A stretch of 64,000 nt of DNA from Pantoea ananatis LMG 2665. Its GTDB lineage: Bacteria; Pseudomonadota; Gammaproteobacteria; Enterobacterales; Enterobacteriaceae. This document shows positions 32,395 through 42,558 of this stretch, piece after piece. How positions within the stretch are numbered: position 1 is the stretch's first letter; every line of letters begins with the position of its first letter. The position numbers and the translations under genes were made by a program. Below the pieces are notes generated by a model. The model was given only the letters and a program-made list of their open reading frames with translations. It did not search any database and was not told where the DNA came from. The stretch is from the NCBI RefSeq assembly GCF_000710035.2, contig NZ_JMJJ01000008.1, forward strand, positions 1-64,000, in the 5' to 3' direction.

Positions 32395-32811
32395 CTTTCT
32401 GACCTCTCCTAAAATCCTGCAAGGCGTTGATGATGCCAGCTTTCGCACACAAGGCGTTTACCAGCAACGTTGTCCCGATTGTATGTAGCCTCATCACGCA
32501 AGTCCAGCAACGCGGGCCTGCAGACCGCCGTCAGTAACATTTTTCAGCCTATCCCTAAAATGTTCCTTTCCCACCTGTTTGCCTGGCGAAGCCGGTACCA
32601 CGCGGAGGAAAACGGCCCAAATGGCGCTTAAGGAAAATCAAAACACGCGAAAACGCGCATTTTTTTGACACACTACACAAAAATCGATTTCGCTATTTCT
32701 CGTTTATGCTCGTTAACGATAAATTAACAACAGCCCTACATCAAAGATGGGTGACTCACGGAATGAGAACAAAAACTGATAAAATTTAACCTCGCTTCAG
32801 GAACAACTATC
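32395..32811. promoter_or_regulatory. zapB-glpF control region with candidate GlpR operator
   Basis: A 417-bp divergent control region without a gene. TATGCTCGTTAACGATAAAT (32705-32724) resembles the GlpR operator consensus WATGTTCGWTAWCGAACATW. A similar but weaker TCG-rich stretch lies just upstream at 32682-32704. I could not place a confident CRP site. Confidence 0.5.
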
Positions 32812-33660
32812 ATGAGTCAGACTACAACCACACTCAAAGGTCAGTGTATTGCCGAATTTCTGGGTACCGGTTTGATCCTGTTTTTTGGCGCGGGTTGCGT
32901 TGCCGCGCTTAAGCTGGCTGGTGCCACTTTTGGCCAATGGGAAATCTGTATCGTCTGGGGGCTGGCCGTTTCTATGGCGGTCTACCTCAGTGCAGGTGTG
33001 TCAGGTGCCCATCTCAACCCGGCAGTGACTGTCGCACTCTGCCTGTTCGCCAATTTCGAAGGCCGTAAAGTCCTTCCTTATATTCTGTCTCAGGTGGCCG
33101 GTGCTTTCTGTGGCGCGGCGCTGGTCTACGGACTTTACTACAGCTTGTTTATCAATTTCGAACAAAGTCATAACATGGTACGGGGTTCAGTTGAAAGCCT
33201 GAGCCTGGCGGGCATTTTTTCTACCTACCCGAATCCGCAAATTAGCGTAGGTCAGGCCTTCCTGGTTGAAATGGTGATCACTGCAGTCCTGATGTCCGTG
33301 ATTATGGCACTGACCGACGATGGCAATGGCGTCCCGCGTGGCCCGATGGCACCGCTGCTGATTGGCCTGCTGGTTGCCGTCATTGGTGGCTCTATGGGCC
33401 CATTGACCGGCTTTGCCCTGAACCCGGCACGTGACTTCGGACCGAAAGTCTTCGAGTGGCTGGCTGGCTGGGGCACCGTTGCCTTCACTGGCGGTCATCA
33501 GATTCCGTATTTCCTTGTGCCAATTTTTGGCCCACTGGTCGGTGCTTGCCTGGGAGCCTTTGGTTATCGCGCCCTGATTGGCCGCCATTTACCCGGTGCG
33601 GTGATTTCTCCACCGACCAGTGACAAACCGATTGCGTCCGCGCATGAACGTAAAGCGTAA
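32812..33660 (+). CDS. glpF: Glycerol facilitator GlpF
   Basis: Aquaglyceroporin of the inner membrane for glycerol entry. The 282 residues have six transmembrane helices and both NPA signatures, HLNPAVTVAL and ALNPARDFGPK; the aspartate after the second marks the glycerol-conducting subgroup. First gene of glpFKX; glpK begins 30 bp downstream. Confidence 0.98.
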   Translation: MSQTTTTLKGQCIAEFLGTGLILFFGAGCVAALKLAGATFGQWEICIVWGLAVSMAVYLSAGVSGAHLNPAVTVALCLFANFEGRKVLPYILSQVAGAFCGAALVYGLYYSLFINFEQSHNMVRGSVESLSLAGIFSTYPNPQISVGQAFLVEMVITAVLMSVIMALTDDGNGVPRGPMAPLLIGLLVAVIGGSMGPLTGFALNPARDFGPKVFEWLAGWGTVAFTGGHQIPYFLVPIFGPLVGACLGAFGYRALIGRHLPGAVISPPTSDKPIASAHERKA

Positions 33661-33690
33661 GTTCCACTTTTTATCATCAGGAATGAATTT

Positions 33691-35202
33691 ATGACTACCA
33701 CCGATAAAAAATACATCGTCGCTCTCGATCAGGGCACAACCAGTTCACGCGCTGTGGTGCTGGATCACGACGCTAACATTGTGGCGGTATCGCAACGCGA
33801 ATTTACCCAAATCTATCCGAAAGCGGGCTGGGTAGAGCATGACCCAATGGATATCTGGGCATCACAGAGTTCTACGCTGGTTGAAGTGCTGGCACATGCT
33901 GATATTCGCTCCGATGAAATCGCGGCGATTGGGATTACTAACCAGCGTGAAACCGCAATCGTCTGGGATAAAGAAACCGGTAAGCCGGTCTATAACGCCA
34001 TCGTCTGGCAGGATCCCCGTACTGCTGACTACTGTAATAAGCTGAAGAAAGAGGGTCTGGAAGAGTATATCCAGCACACCACCGGTCTGGTGATTAACCC
34101 TTACTTTTCTGGCACCAAAGTTAAGTGGATCCTGGATAACGTAGAAGGCGCCCGCGAGCGTGCAAAACGTGGCGAACTGCTGTTTGGTACAGTCGACACC
34201 TGGCTGGTGTGGAAAATGACCCAGGGGCGCGTGCACATCACCGATTACACCAACGCCTCACGTACCATGCTGTTCAACATCCACAAGCTTGAGTGGGATG
34301 AGCGCATGCTGGAAATCCTGGATATCCCGCGTGCGATGCTGCCAGAAGTAAAATCTTCGTCTGAAGTGTATGGTCAGACAAACATTGGTGGTAAAGGCGG
34401 TACGCGTATTCCTATCGCGGGTATCGCAGGCGACCAGCAGGCTGCGCTGTATGGTCAGCTGTGCGTTCAGCCGGGTATGGCGAAAAACACCTACGGCACA
34501 GGCTGCTTTATGCTGATGAACACCGGTACCGAAGCTGTCACCTCAACGCACGGCCTGCTGACCACTATCGCCTGCGGGCCACGTGGTGAAGTCAACTATG
34601 CACTGGAAGGGGCGGTCTTTATCGGCGGCGCGGCCATTCAGTGGTTACGCGATGAGATGAAGCTGATCAGCGATTCGGCTGACTCAGAATACTTCGCGAT
34701 GAAAGTGAAAGATTCAAACGGTGTATATATGGTTCCTGCCTTTACTGGCCTGGGTGCACCTTACTGGGATCCCTATGCACGTGGCGCGCTGTTCGGCCTG
34801 ACACGTGGTGCGAATGCGAACCACATCATCCGTGCAACGCTGGAGTCCATCGCTTATCAAACACGTGATGTCCTGGAAGCCATGCAGAATGATGCCAACA
34901 CGCGCCTGCAGGCTCTGCGTGTGGACGGAGGAGCAGTGGCTAACAACTTCCTGATGCAGTTCCAGTCAGACATTCTTGGCACACGCGTTGAGCGACCTGA
35001 AGTGCGTGAAGTCACTGCGCTGGGTGCCGCGTACCTGGCAGGTCTGGCGGTAGGTTTCTGGCAGGATCTGGAAGAAGTCCGTGCCAAAGCCGTGATTGAG
35101 CGCGAATTCCGTCCAACACTTGAAACCACCGAGCGTAACGTCCGTTATGCCGGCTGGAAGAAAGCTGTCGCGCGCGCACAAGCGTGGGAAGAACAAGAGT
35201 AA
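33691..35202 (+). CDS. glpK: Glycerol kinase GlpK
   Basis: Phosphorylates glycerol to glycerol 3-phosphate, trapping it in the cell. The 503 residues carry the FGGY motifs [10 protein letters not shown] and [13 protein letters not shown] and the [14 protein letters not shown] region. In E. coli the enzyme is inhibited by FBP and enzyme IIA-Glc. Middle gene of glpFKX. Confidence 0.98.
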   Translation: MTTTDKKYIVALDQGTTSSRAVVLDHDANIVAVSQREFTQIYPKAGWVEHDPMDIWASQSSTLVEVLAHADIRSDEIAAIGITNQRETAIVWDKETGKPVYNAIVWQDPRTADYCNKLKKEGLEEYIQHTTGLVINPYFSGTKVKWILDNVEGARERAKRGELLFGTVDTWLVWKMTQGRVHITDYTNASRTMLFNIHKLEWDERMLEILDIPRAMLPEVKSSSEVYGQTNIGGKGGTRIPIAGIAGDQQAALYGQLCVQPGMAKNTYGTGCFMLMNTGTEAVTSTHGLLTTIACGPRGEVNYALEGAVFIGGAAIQWLRDEMKLISDSADSEYFAMKVKDSNGVYMVPAFTGLGAPYWDPYARGALFGLTRGANANHIIRATLESIAYQTRDVLEAMQNDANTRLQALRVDGGAVANNFLMQFQSDILGTRVERPEVREVTALGAAYLAGLAVGFWQDLEEVRAKAVIEREFRPTLETTERNVRYAGWKKAVARAQAWEEQE

Positions 35203-35212
35203 TCCGCACTGC

Positions 35213-35242
35213 GCCCGTGACCTCCTCCGTCACGGGCCTTTT
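35213..35242 (+). terminator. Hairpin between glpK and glpX
   Basis: Stem GCCCGTGAC/GTCACGGGC with a 7-nt loop, followed by CTTTT. It may partly terminate glpFK transcripts and lower glpX expression. Confidence 0.75.
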
Positions 35243-35296
35243 CCCCGCCTTCTCCCTCCGCTACACTGCCAGCCTGTTTTTTGTCAGGTACATGCA

Positions 35297-36307
35297 ATGA
35301 AACGAGAACTTGCCATTGAATTTTCCCGCGTAACTGAGGCTGCCGCACTGGCTGGTTATAAGTGGTTAGGGCGCGGCGATAAAAACGCGGCGGACGGTGC
35401 CGCCGTTCATGCCATGCGTCATGTCTTAAATACCATTCAGATCGATGGACAGATAGTGATCGGCGAAGGGGAAATTGACGAAGCCCCTATGCTCTACATC
35501 GGCGAAAAAGTGGGCACGGGTCAGGGCGACGCGGTGGATATTGCCGTCGATCCTATTGAAGGTACCCGCATGACGGCCATGGGACAGGCCAATGCGCTTG
35601 CCGTGATGGCCGTCGGTGACAAAGGCAGTTTTCTTCATGCGCCTGACATGTATATGGAGAAGCTTATCGTCGGTCCGGCGGCGCGGGGCCATATCAATCT
35701 GGATCTCCCGCTTGAGATTAACCTGCGTAATATCGCCATCGCCATGAATAAGCCGTTGTCACAACTCACCGTGTCCATTCTGTCAAAGCCGCGCCATGAC
35801 GCCGTTATCGAGCAGCTTAAACAGCTGGGCGTAAGACTATTCGCGTTCCCTGATGGTGATGTGGCGGCCTCCATTCTGACCTGTATGCCCGACAGCGAAG
35901 TTGACGTGATGTACGGTATTGGCGGCGCGCCTGAAGGCGTGGTATCGGCCGCAGTGATTCGTGCGTTGGACGGTGATATGCAGGGCAGATTACTGGCACG
36001 ACATCACGTAAAAGGTGACAGCGAAGAGAACCGCAGGATTGGGGAATATGAGCTGAAACGCTGCGCTGGCATGGGGATTGAGGCAGGAAAAGTCCTGCCC
36101 CTGCAGGCGATGGCGCGAAACGATAACGTGATCTTTGCCGCCACCGGTATCACCAGTGGTGATCTGCTGAAAGGCATCACCCGTCAGGGCAATATGGCCA
36201 CCAGTGAAACCCTGTTAATTCGCGGCAAATCACGCACGATTCGCCGCATCCAGTCTGTGCATTACCTGGACCGCAAAGATCCGGTTTTGCATCCCTTTAT
36301 CCTGTAA
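35297..36307 (+). CDS. glpX: Class II fructose-1,6-bisphosphatase GlpX
   Basis: Gluconeogenic phosphatase. The 336 residues starting MKRELAIEFSRVTEAAAL equal E. coli GlpX and include the metal-site motifs GEGEIDEAP and DPIEGT. A much longer open frame reaches back into glpK but is not coding. The last 11 bp overlap emrD on the other strand. Confidence 0.97.
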   Translation: MKRELAIEFSRVTEAAALAGYKWLGRGDKNAADGAAVHAMRHVLNTIQIDGQIVIGEGEIDEAPMLYIGEKVGTGQGDAVDIAVDPIEGTRMTAMGQANALAVMAVGDKGSFLHAPDMYMEKLIVGPAARGHINLDLPLEINLRNIAIAMNKPLSQLTVSILSKPRHDAVIEQLKQLGVRLFAFPDGDVAASILTCMPDSEVDVMYGIGGAPEGVVSAAVIRALDGDMQGRLLARHHVKGDSEENRRIGEYELKRCAGMGIEAGKVLPLQAMARNDNVIFAATGITSGDLLKGITRQGNMATSETLLIRGKSRTIRRIQSVHYLDRKDPVLHPFIL

Positions 36308-37490
36308 CAGCCTGATTCTCGCCTGCTGGCTGTCGCGAAAGCGGCAGCCAGCACAGCAACATCACCAGAGCCGTGATAACCATCAGCAGGCCAAGGCTGA
36401 ACTGATCGCGCTGAGGCATTAACGCCGACAGGGACGCCACCAGCCCGGAACCCAAATTCTGTAACCCCCCAATCAGTGCGCCCGCACTTCCTGCGAGCCA
36501 GGCATAGGGCTCCATCGCACCGGATGTGGCCAGGGGAAACAGCATTCCCGCGCCAAAGAAAAACAGCGACGCCGGTATCAATAACGTCCAGATTGTCATG
36601 ATGCCAAACCAGGCAGGTATCCACATCAACACCGCCGCCAGCAGGCAACTGTTGACGCCAAACCACATCAGGCTATGCCAGGAGCGCTGTTCACGTCCGG
36701 CGAACCAGGCACCAAAGAAGGCCGCAGGAATAGGTAAGATAAACAAAATACTGACGGTGAAACTGTTCAGGCCCAGAACGCCACCGAGCAGCACGCCACA
36801 GCTGGCCTCAAAGACGGCAATGCCGGCCAGTGCGCCAATCAGCAGCACCAGATAACGGACGAAATTCGCATCACGTAACAGCCGGATATAGCGTTTTAAG
36901 AAGGGCGTGACTTCGGCACCGTTTGGGCGCGTCTCCGGTAGCCAGCGCGCCATGGCGACCGTCACCATCAGACACAGCAACAGCAGAAAAGCAAAGCAGG
37001 CATGCCAGCCAAACAGCTGCGTTAACAGTGCGCCAATCACCGGTGCCACTAAAGGGCTGGCGAGCACGCCCATATTAAGCCAGCTGTTGGCCTGGCGTAG
37101 GGCATGACCGTGATAAAGATCGCGCGGCATGGTTCGCGCCATGACACCGGCCACGCCGGTGCCCGCGCCCTGAATCGCACTGCCCGTGACCAGCATATCC
37201 AGCGACGAGGCCATCATGGCGGCAATCGCGCCGATCATAAAGATCGCCATCCCCGCCAGGATCACCGGACGGCGCCCCACGCTGTCAGAGAGCGGACCGT
37301 AGATCAGCTGCGATCCGCCGTAGGTGATTAAATAGGCCGCCATGACATGCTGCATCATGCCATTTCGCACCTGAAGTGCATCCGCCATTGCCGCCATGGC
37401 GGGCACATAGATGGTCTGAGCCATCTGCCCGACTGCGACCAGTGCAATGAGCATGATCAGCAACGGACGATTTTCTATTTTCTTCATCAT
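36297..37490 (-). CDS. emrD: Multidrug efflux MFS transporter EmrD
   Basis: Proton-driven drug exporter of the inner membrane. The 397 residues show about 12 hydrophobic helices, the MFS motif GPLSDSVGRRPVIL after helix 2 and the motif QGAGTGVAGVMAR; similarity to E. coli EmrD continues throughout, for example AVGQMAQTIY and FGAGMLFPLATSGAMEP. Two ATG codons (37490, 37487) are possible; the ribosome site is weak. In E. coli K-12 emrD lies elsewhere, near ilvB. Convergent overlap with glpX. Confidence 0.93.
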   Translation of the reverse strand: MMKKIENRPLLIMLIALVAVGQMAQTIYVPAMAAMADALQVRNGMMQHVMAAYLITYGGSQLIYGPLSDSVGRRPVILAGMAIFMIGAIAAMMASSLDMLVTGSAIQGAGTGVAGVMARTMPRDLYHGHALRQANSWLNMGVLASPLVAPVIGALLTQLFGWHACFAFLLLLCLMVTVAMARWLPETRPNGAEVTPFLKRYIRLLRDANFVRYLVLLIGALAGIAVFEASCGVLLGGVLGLNSFTVSILFILPIPAAFFGAWFAGREQRSWHSLMWFGVNSCLLAAVLMWIPAWFGIMTIWTLLIPASLFFFGAGMLFPLATSGAMEPYAWLAGSAGALIGGLQNLGSGLVASLSALMPQRDQFSLGLLMVITALVMLLCWLPLSRQPAGENQAVTG

Positions 37491-37761
37491 CTTTTAACGA
37501 AAGGTCTGTATGAACAGGGACGATTAAACAGCACAAATAACGGCTGAACCCCGTTGTGGCAGGAAAATATCAGGATTTCATGACAAAGCGAGTGATTCAT
37601 AAAAAGTGGCGGGGCAATTCACGTCAATAATTGCAACCAGGATGTAAACTAAATATTACAGTTTGTCGATTAGAGCCTTTGCAGCCTGACGGACTGGTAA
37701 TCTGCCAGTGCAGTAGAGAAGATGTTTATTCGCCAGACGATTCAACGCTGAAGGAGTAACC

Positions 37762-38508
37762 ATGGCCGAGTGGATCAATGCTCAAGTAAAGGAAGTAAAA
37801 AACTGGACTGACGCGCTGTTTAGCTTGCGGGTTAAGGCCCCTATCGCCCCGTTTAGTGCCGGGCAGTACGCCAAGCTGGCACTGGAGATCGAAGGTGAAC
37901 GAGTGCAACGTGCTTACTCTTACGTCAATGCGCCCAATGACGACCTGCTTGAGTTTTACTTAGTCACCGTACCCGACGGCAAATTGAGTCCACACTTACA
38001 GGCGCTGCGCCCCGGTGAGCAGGTCATGATTACCAAAGATGCTGCAGGCTTTTTTATTCTGGATGAAGTCCCGGAATGTCAGACCTTATGGATGCTGGCA
38101 ACCGGTACGGCAGTGGGGCCTTATTTGTCCATTTTGCAGCAGGGTGAAGGCCTGGATCGCTTTAAACATATCGTACTGGTGCATGCCGCACGTTACGCAG
38201 CCGACCTCAGCTTTTTACCGCTAATGCAGCAGCTCCAGCAGATCTATAACGGCAAGCTGCAGGTGATCACGGTCGTCAGTCGTGAAGAAAGTATGGGCTC
38301 ATTAACCGGACGTGTTCCGGCATTAATCGAAAGTGGCGAGCTGGAGCGGGCGGCCGGATTGACTATTGATGCAGAAACCAGCCATGTGATGGTCTGCGGC
38401 AATCCACAGATGGTACGAGATACGCAGCAGCTGTTGAAAGAGACACGCGGCATGCGCAAGCACCTGAAGCGCAAGCCCGGTCATATCACCAGCGAGAATT
38501 ACTGGTAA
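37762..38508 (+). CDS. fpr: Ferredoxin/flavodoxin-NADP+ reductase Fpr
   Basis: FAD enzyme that passes electrons between NADPH and flavodoxin or ferredoxin; in E. coli it belongs to the SoxRS response. The 248 residues equal E. coli Fpr, with the FAD motif RAYSYVNAP, an NADP region ATGTAVGPYLS and the C-terminal aromatic ENYW that stacks on FAD. AAGGAG precedes the ATG. Its 3' end overlaps yiiR by 10 bp. Confidence 0.97.
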   Translation: MAEWINAQVKEVKNWTDALFSLRVKAPIAPFSAGQYAKLALEIEGERVQRAYSYVNAPNDDLLEFYLVTVPDGKLSPHLQALRPGEQVMITKDAAGFFILDEVPECQTLWMLATGTAVGPYLSILQQGEGLDRFKHIVLVHAARYAADLSFLPLMQQLQQIYNGKLQVITVVSREESMGSLTGRVPALIESGELERAAGLTIDAETSHVMVCGNPQMVRDTQQLLKETRGMRKHLKRKPGHITSENYW

Positions 38509-38933
38509 GTCGCCCGCTTCAGACGTAAAGGCACCGGTGCGGCACCAAAGCGGTTATCGCCAGCGGTGCCACGAAACAGGCCTAAGTCCAGGATCAGTCC
38601 TGTCAGAATGATAAATGGCAGCGCGCGGCCAATAACCCACTGCAGGACAGCGCCGGTCATGCTCCAGTTACCTGCCATCAGCAACCAGGCAGCGATCAGT
38701 AACAGCGCCCAGTAACCGCGGCGATCGCGATCGTGCAGGCGCTTAACCACGATGGCGCTGGCCGGCCACAATAAACACACGATGCCAAACGCAGCCATTT
38801 GCGTATCCACCAGATCGTTACCGGCTAAAAAGAACAGGACGCTGGTTAACAGCAACCAGATTGCCTGCCAGAGCCAGAAATCACGGCGCCCGACGCGACC
38901 ACGAAACGAAAAAAACCATTGCTGTAATATCAT
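38499..38933 (-). CDS. yiiR: DUF805 inner-membrane protein YiiR
   Basis: Membrane protein of unknown function, 144 residues with about four hydrophobic helices and the DUF805 N-terminal signature FSFRGRVGRRDFW. Same neighbours as E. coli yiiR (fpr and yiiQ). Confidence 0.92.
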   Translation of the reverse strand: MILQQWFFSFRGRVGRRDFWLWQAIWLLLTSVLFFLAGNDLVDTQMAAFGIVCLLWPASAIVVKRLHDRDRRGYWALLLIAAWLLMAGNWSMTGAVLQWVIGRALPFIILTGLILDLGLFRGTAGDNRFGAAPVPLRLKRATYQ

Positions 38934-39030
38934 GCATGCTCCCCAGACAAAATTTTACCTGCACGCTTTTGACCTTAGAGGTAAAAACCGTTCTAATTTG
39001 ATTCCGAGTTTATTGGTCAGGGCCGACAAA

Positions 39031-39621
39031 ATGAAGAATTTGCCAGGCGCACTGTTGCTGAGTCTTGCGCTGACGGTTCCGGTATTTGCTGCCGATCCGC
39101 CGCCACTCGACAAGGCCGAACATATGCCTACCGCGCCCTATCTGTTAACAGGCGCGCCCACGCTGGATATGACTATCGGCCAGTTTCGTGAAAAATATAA
39201 TCTCGCGAACCCTCAACTGCCGCTGCTGGAGTACCGCGCCATTGACTCCCGCGATGAGAAAACCGATCTGACGCGGGCAGCCACCAAGATCAACGAAACG
39301 CTTTACTCCTCGACCGCGCTTGAGCCTGGCACAGGTAAAATTAAAACGCTGCAGGTCACCTGGCTTCCGGTTCCGGGCCCGGATCAAAGTGCGTCCCAGG
39401 CCAGAGCCATGGATTATATGACCGCAATATTACGTTTTTTTGTGCCGGGACTCACGCCAGAAGAAGGGCGTAAAAAGCTGGAAACATTACTTAAAGCGGG
39501 CAAAGGCTCACGATACTACGAGCACGTTGAAGGCGCACTGCGTTTTGTGGTGTCTGATAACGGGGATAAAGGATTAACCTTTGCCATTGAGCCGGTAAAA
39601 CTTGCGCTGGCTGCGCCCTGA
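39031..39621 (+). CDS. yiiQ: DUF1454 periplasmic protein YiiQ
   Basis: Function unknown. The 196-residue protein begins with a cleavable signal peptide (cleavage likely after VFA, before ADPPP) and contains YLLTGAPTLD and an extended DUF1454 domain. The ATG at 39031 is used because it gives this signal peptide; the upstream open frame runs through the yiiR antisense strand. Sits before tpiA as in E. coli. Confidence 0.92.
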   Translation: MKNLPGALLLSLALTVPVFAADPPPLDKAEHMPTAPYLLTGAPTLDMTIGQFREKYNLANPQLPLLEYRAIDSRDEKTDLTRAATKINETLYSSTALEPGTGKIKTLQVTWLPVPGPDQSASQARAMDYMTAILRFFVPGLTPEEGRKKLETLLKAGKGSRYYEHVEGALRFVVSDNGDKGLTFAIEPVKLALAAP

Positions 39622-39741
39622 TGGACGGGGCAAAAATGACGAAAAGCAAAGCCACGACGTTATTTGATCTCTATACTGTCTGGCAGACAACGTTGCCCCG
39701 GGGCAGCGCCATTTCATGTATCGCGTTATGCGGAGGATAGA

Positions 39742-40509
39742 ATGCGACATCCACTGGTTATGGGTAACTGGAAGTTGAATGGCAGCAAGCATATGACAGC
39801 CGAACTGATCGACGGTCTGCGCAAAGAACTGTCGGGCGTTGAGGGTTGTGGCGTCGCTATTGCACCGCCCGCGCTCTATCTTGATCAGGCTAAACACGCC
39901 ATCTCCGGTAGCCACATCGCTCTGGGTGCTCAAAACGTTGATGTAAACCTCTCTGGCGCATTTACCGGCGAAGTGTCCGCTGAAATGCTGAAAGATATCG
40001 GCGCGAAATACATCATCATTGGTCACTCAGAACGTCGCACTTATCACAAAGAGAGTGACGAGTTCATTGCGAAAAAATATGCCGTGTTGAAAGCCGCTGG
40101 CCTGGTGCCGGTTCTGTGCATCGGTGAAACCGAAGCGGAAAACGAAGCGGGCAAAACCGAAGAAGTCTGTGCACGCCAGCTTGATGCGGTGCTGACCACG
40201 CAGGGTGCAGAAGCGTTCAAAGATGCGGTCATCGCTTACGAGCCGGTATGGGCGATCGGTACCGGGAAGTCAGCCACACCTGCTCAGGCGCAGGCCGTTC
40301 ACAAATTTATTCGTGACCACATTGCCAAAAAAGATGCGGCTATCGCTGAGCAAGTGATTATTCAGTACGGCGGCTCAGTTAACGATAAAAACGCTGCCGA
40401 GCTGTTTACTCAGCCGGACATCGACGGTGCCCTGGTTGGCGGCGCGTCGCTGAAAGCCGATGCGTTTGCCGTGATCGTTAAAGCTGCTGCGGCGGCTAAA
40501 CAACGCTAA
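39742..40509 (+). CDS. tpiA: Triosephosphate isomerase TpiA
   Basis: Interconverts dihydroxyacetone phosphate and glyceraldehyde 3-phosphate. The 255 residues equal E. coli TpiA with the catalytic lysine in GNWKLNG, His in IGHSERR and Glu in [12 protein letters not shown]. The ATG at 39742 follows GGAGGAT. The 120-bp gap upstream holds a TATACT motif and a palindrome TGCCCCGGGGCA. Confidence 0.98.
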   Translation: MRHPLVMGNWKLNGSKHMTAELIDGLRKELSGVEGCGVAIAPPALYLDQAKHAISGSHIALGAQNVDVNLSGAFTGEVSAEMLKDIGAKYIIIGHSERRTYHKESDEFIAKKYAVLKAAGLVPVLCIGETEAENEAGKTEEVCARQLDAVLTTQGAEAFKDAVIAYEPVWAIGTGKSATPAQAQAVHKFIRDHIAKKDAAIAEQVIIQYGGSVNDKNAAELFTQPDIDGALVGGASLKADAFAVIVKAAAAAKQR

Positions 40510-40529
40510 CCGGCGATTGAGCACAGCAT

Positions 40530-40556
40530 AAGCGGCCTCATCAGGCCGCTTTTTTT
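40530..40556 (+). terminator. tpiA terminator overlapping the cdh 3' end
   Basis: Stem AGCGGCCT/AGGCCGCT with CATC loop followed by T7. The last codons of the convergent cdh gene read through this hairpin. Confidence 0.93.
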
Positions 40557-41314
40557 ATGGGTTGCAGCAGGGCGCAGTCGTGATCCTGCACCTCCTCTGC
40601 CGATCCCTTATTCAGCAAAAGCCAGTTGCGCGCTACCGCCATCAGCACCAGACGGCCATCGGGTAAGCTTGCCAGTGCCATACCGTATTTCCCCATCGCA
40701 TTCTTAGCATCCGGGACTTCAGACGCTAACCGGATAAAGACACTCTGTTGATCCAGTTCCGCCTGACTGAGCACCCGCACAATATAGTGATGGTTCAGAA
40801 AGGTAACATCCTTCCACTGCGCATTGAGAGTCGGTGCCAGTCCATCCAGTTGCTGACGGACATCGGGCCGTAAGCAGGAAATATGAATATGCAGCTGGTT
40901 TTGGGTACGCCCGTATTCGGAGTTGATCGCCAGCGACAGCACGGTGTCTTTAATGGGCGAACCGAATTTCTGCGCCACTACGCCTCTGTCCTGCCAGGCA
41001 AAGCTGAAAAAATTGGGTGTGGCTGTGCTGAGCAACCGCGGGCTTTCGATGCCGGTTATCTTATCAACGGGAATTAACAGGTATTGCAAGGGGCCGTTAC
41101 GGTCTTTGAGCAGTGTATAACGCTGCTGCAGATCAACTCGCAGGCAAGGCGCGGGTTGCCCGTTATTCTGCTGATTGGGTACGCACTTTTCGCTGACGAT
41201 CTGCCAAAGCGCATCGGCATTGCCTTTAACATGAAGGGAAGCTATCCCCATTCCTGCCACGACAAGCACCAGCAGAAACGCAATGATGATGAAGGCCCGA
41301 CGATTTGCCTGCAT
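40541..41314 (-). CDS. cdh: CDP-diacylglycerol pyrophosphatase Cdh
   Basis: Hydrolyses CDP-diacylglycerol to phosphatidate and CMP at the inner membrane. The 257 residues have an N-terminal membrane anchor and the catalytic HIHISC motif within RTQNQLHIHISC. The ATG at 41314 has AGAGGG 6 nt upstream; the upstream ATG at 41329 overlaps that ribosome site. Its C-terminal IKKAA is encoded in the tpiA terminator. Confidence 0.94.
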   Translation of the reverse strand: MQANRRAFIIIAFLLVLVVAGMGIASLHVKGNADALWQIVSEKCVPNQQNNGQPAPCLRVDLQQRYTLLKDRNGPLQYLLIPVDKITGIESPRLLSTATPNFFSFAWQDRGVVAQKFGSPIKDTVLSLAINSEYGRTQNQLHIHISCLRPDVRQQLDGLAPTLNAQWKDVTFLNHHYIVRVLSQAELDQQSVFIRLASEVPDAKNAMGKYGMALASLPDGRLVLMAVARNWLLLNKGSAEEVQDHDCALLQPIKKAA

Positions 41315-41381
41315 AGTTACCCTCTCCATACTGAATCAATCAGCATCCTCGCCTGACAGCGCCGGAATGTCACGCATAAAA

Positions 41382-41403
41382 AAACCAGCGTTTCCGCTGG
41401 TTT
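41382..41403 (-). terminator. Terminator of sbp
   Basis: Minus strand: stem AAACCAGCG/CGCTGGTTT followed by a T-run, between sbp and cdh. Confidence 0.9.
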
Positions 41404-41422
41404 AGATTGTGTCAGGCGATCG

Positions 41423-42412
41423 TTACGGCTTCATGACCTGGTCATAGGTGCCGCCATCCGCGAAGTGGGTTTTTTGTGCCTTAGCCCAACCGCCGAATTT
41501 CTCGTCCACAGTAAACAATTTTACAGGGGCAAAGGTGCTGGCAAACTTCTTCGCAACCTCAGCATTGCGCGGACGATAGTAATTCTCGGCTGCAATCGTC
41601 TGTCCCTCGGTCGAATAAAGATACTTCAGATAGGCCTCAGCCACTGGGCGCGTTCCCTTCTCATCAACCACTTTATCCACCACGGAAACCGTCGGCTCTG
41701 CCAGAATTGACTCGCTTGGGGTAACGATCTCAAACTTGTCTTTGCCCAGCTTATTCACGGCCAGGTACGCCTCATTTTCCCAGGCGATCAGAACATCACC
41801 AATGCCGCGCTCAACGAAGGTGTTGGTCGCACCGCGCGCACCGGAATCCTGCACTTCAACATTTTTAAACAGGGCTTTGACATAGCTTAGCGCTTTTGCC
41901 TGATCGCCGTTGTTGTGATCCAACGCCCAGCCCCAGGCTGCCAGGTAATTCCAGCGTGCACCACCTGAGGTTTTTGGATTAGGCGTGATGACGGAAACGC
42001 CAGGTTTGATCAGATCGTTCCAGTCATGGATCCCTTTTGGATTACCCTTGCGGACCAGGAACACAATCGTGGAAGTATAAGGTGCTGAGTTATCCGGCAG
42101 ACGCTTAATCCAGTTCTTATCGATGCGGCCACGTTCAGCAATCGCATCAATATCAGACTGCAGCGCCAGCGTCACGACGTCAGCACGAATGCCGTTTATC
42201 ACTGATGTGGCCTGCTTGCCTGAGCCGCCATGCGACTGACGGATCACCACATTATCGCCCGTTTCCTGTTTATAGTGCGCACTGAAGGCCTTGTTGTACT
42301 GCTCATACAGCTCACGGGTGGGATCGTAAGAAACGTTTAACAGCTGAATATCCTTCGCCAGAACACTGCCTGATGCCAGTAACAAGCTAATACCGATGGC
42401 CCATTTATTCAT
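41423..42412 (-). CDS. sbp: Sulfate-binding protein Sbp
   Basis: Periplasmic receptor for the CysTWA sulfate/thiosulfate ABC importer. The 329 residues equal E. coli Sbp, with a signal peptide cut after VLA and a mature start [17 protein letters not shown]. The frame extends 38 codons upstream, but MNKWAIG aligns with E. coli. CysB control is expected for the family; I did not identify a site. Confidence 0.97.
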   Translation of the reverse strand: MNKWAIGISLLLASGSVLAKDIQLLNVSYDPTRELYEQYNKAFSAHYKQETGDNVVIRQSHGGSGKQATSVINGIRADVVTLALQSDIDAIAERGRIDKNWIKRLPDNSAPYTSTIVFLVRKGNPKGIHDWNDLIKPGVSVITPNPKTSGGARWNYLAAWGWALDHNNGDQAKALSYVKALFKNVEVQDSGARGATNTFVERGIGDVLIAWENEAYLAVNKLGKDKFEIVTPSESILAEPTVSVVDKVVDEKGTRPVAEAYLKYLYSTEGQTIAAENYYRPRNAEVAKKFASTFAPVKLFTVDEKFGGWAKAQKTHFADGGTYDQVMKP

Positions 42413-42520
42413 TGCGCACTCTCCCAGTTCATTATGGGACAAGCGTGACATAAACTTTTTCAGAGCTAAAAGAATTAAAAATAAGCGGTTATAACTTTGG
42501 GGAATATACGGAAGGTATAA

Positions 42521-42543
42521 GGGCATGCCTGAAGAGCATGCCC
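42521..42543 (-). terminator. Hairpin downstream of pfkA
   Basis: Stem GGGCATGC/GCATGCCC with a 7-nt loop, 16 bp beyond the pfkA stop. Only a TTAT tract follows, so strength is uncertain. Confidence 0.6.
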
Positions 42544-42558
42544 GTTAATGCGGTGAAA

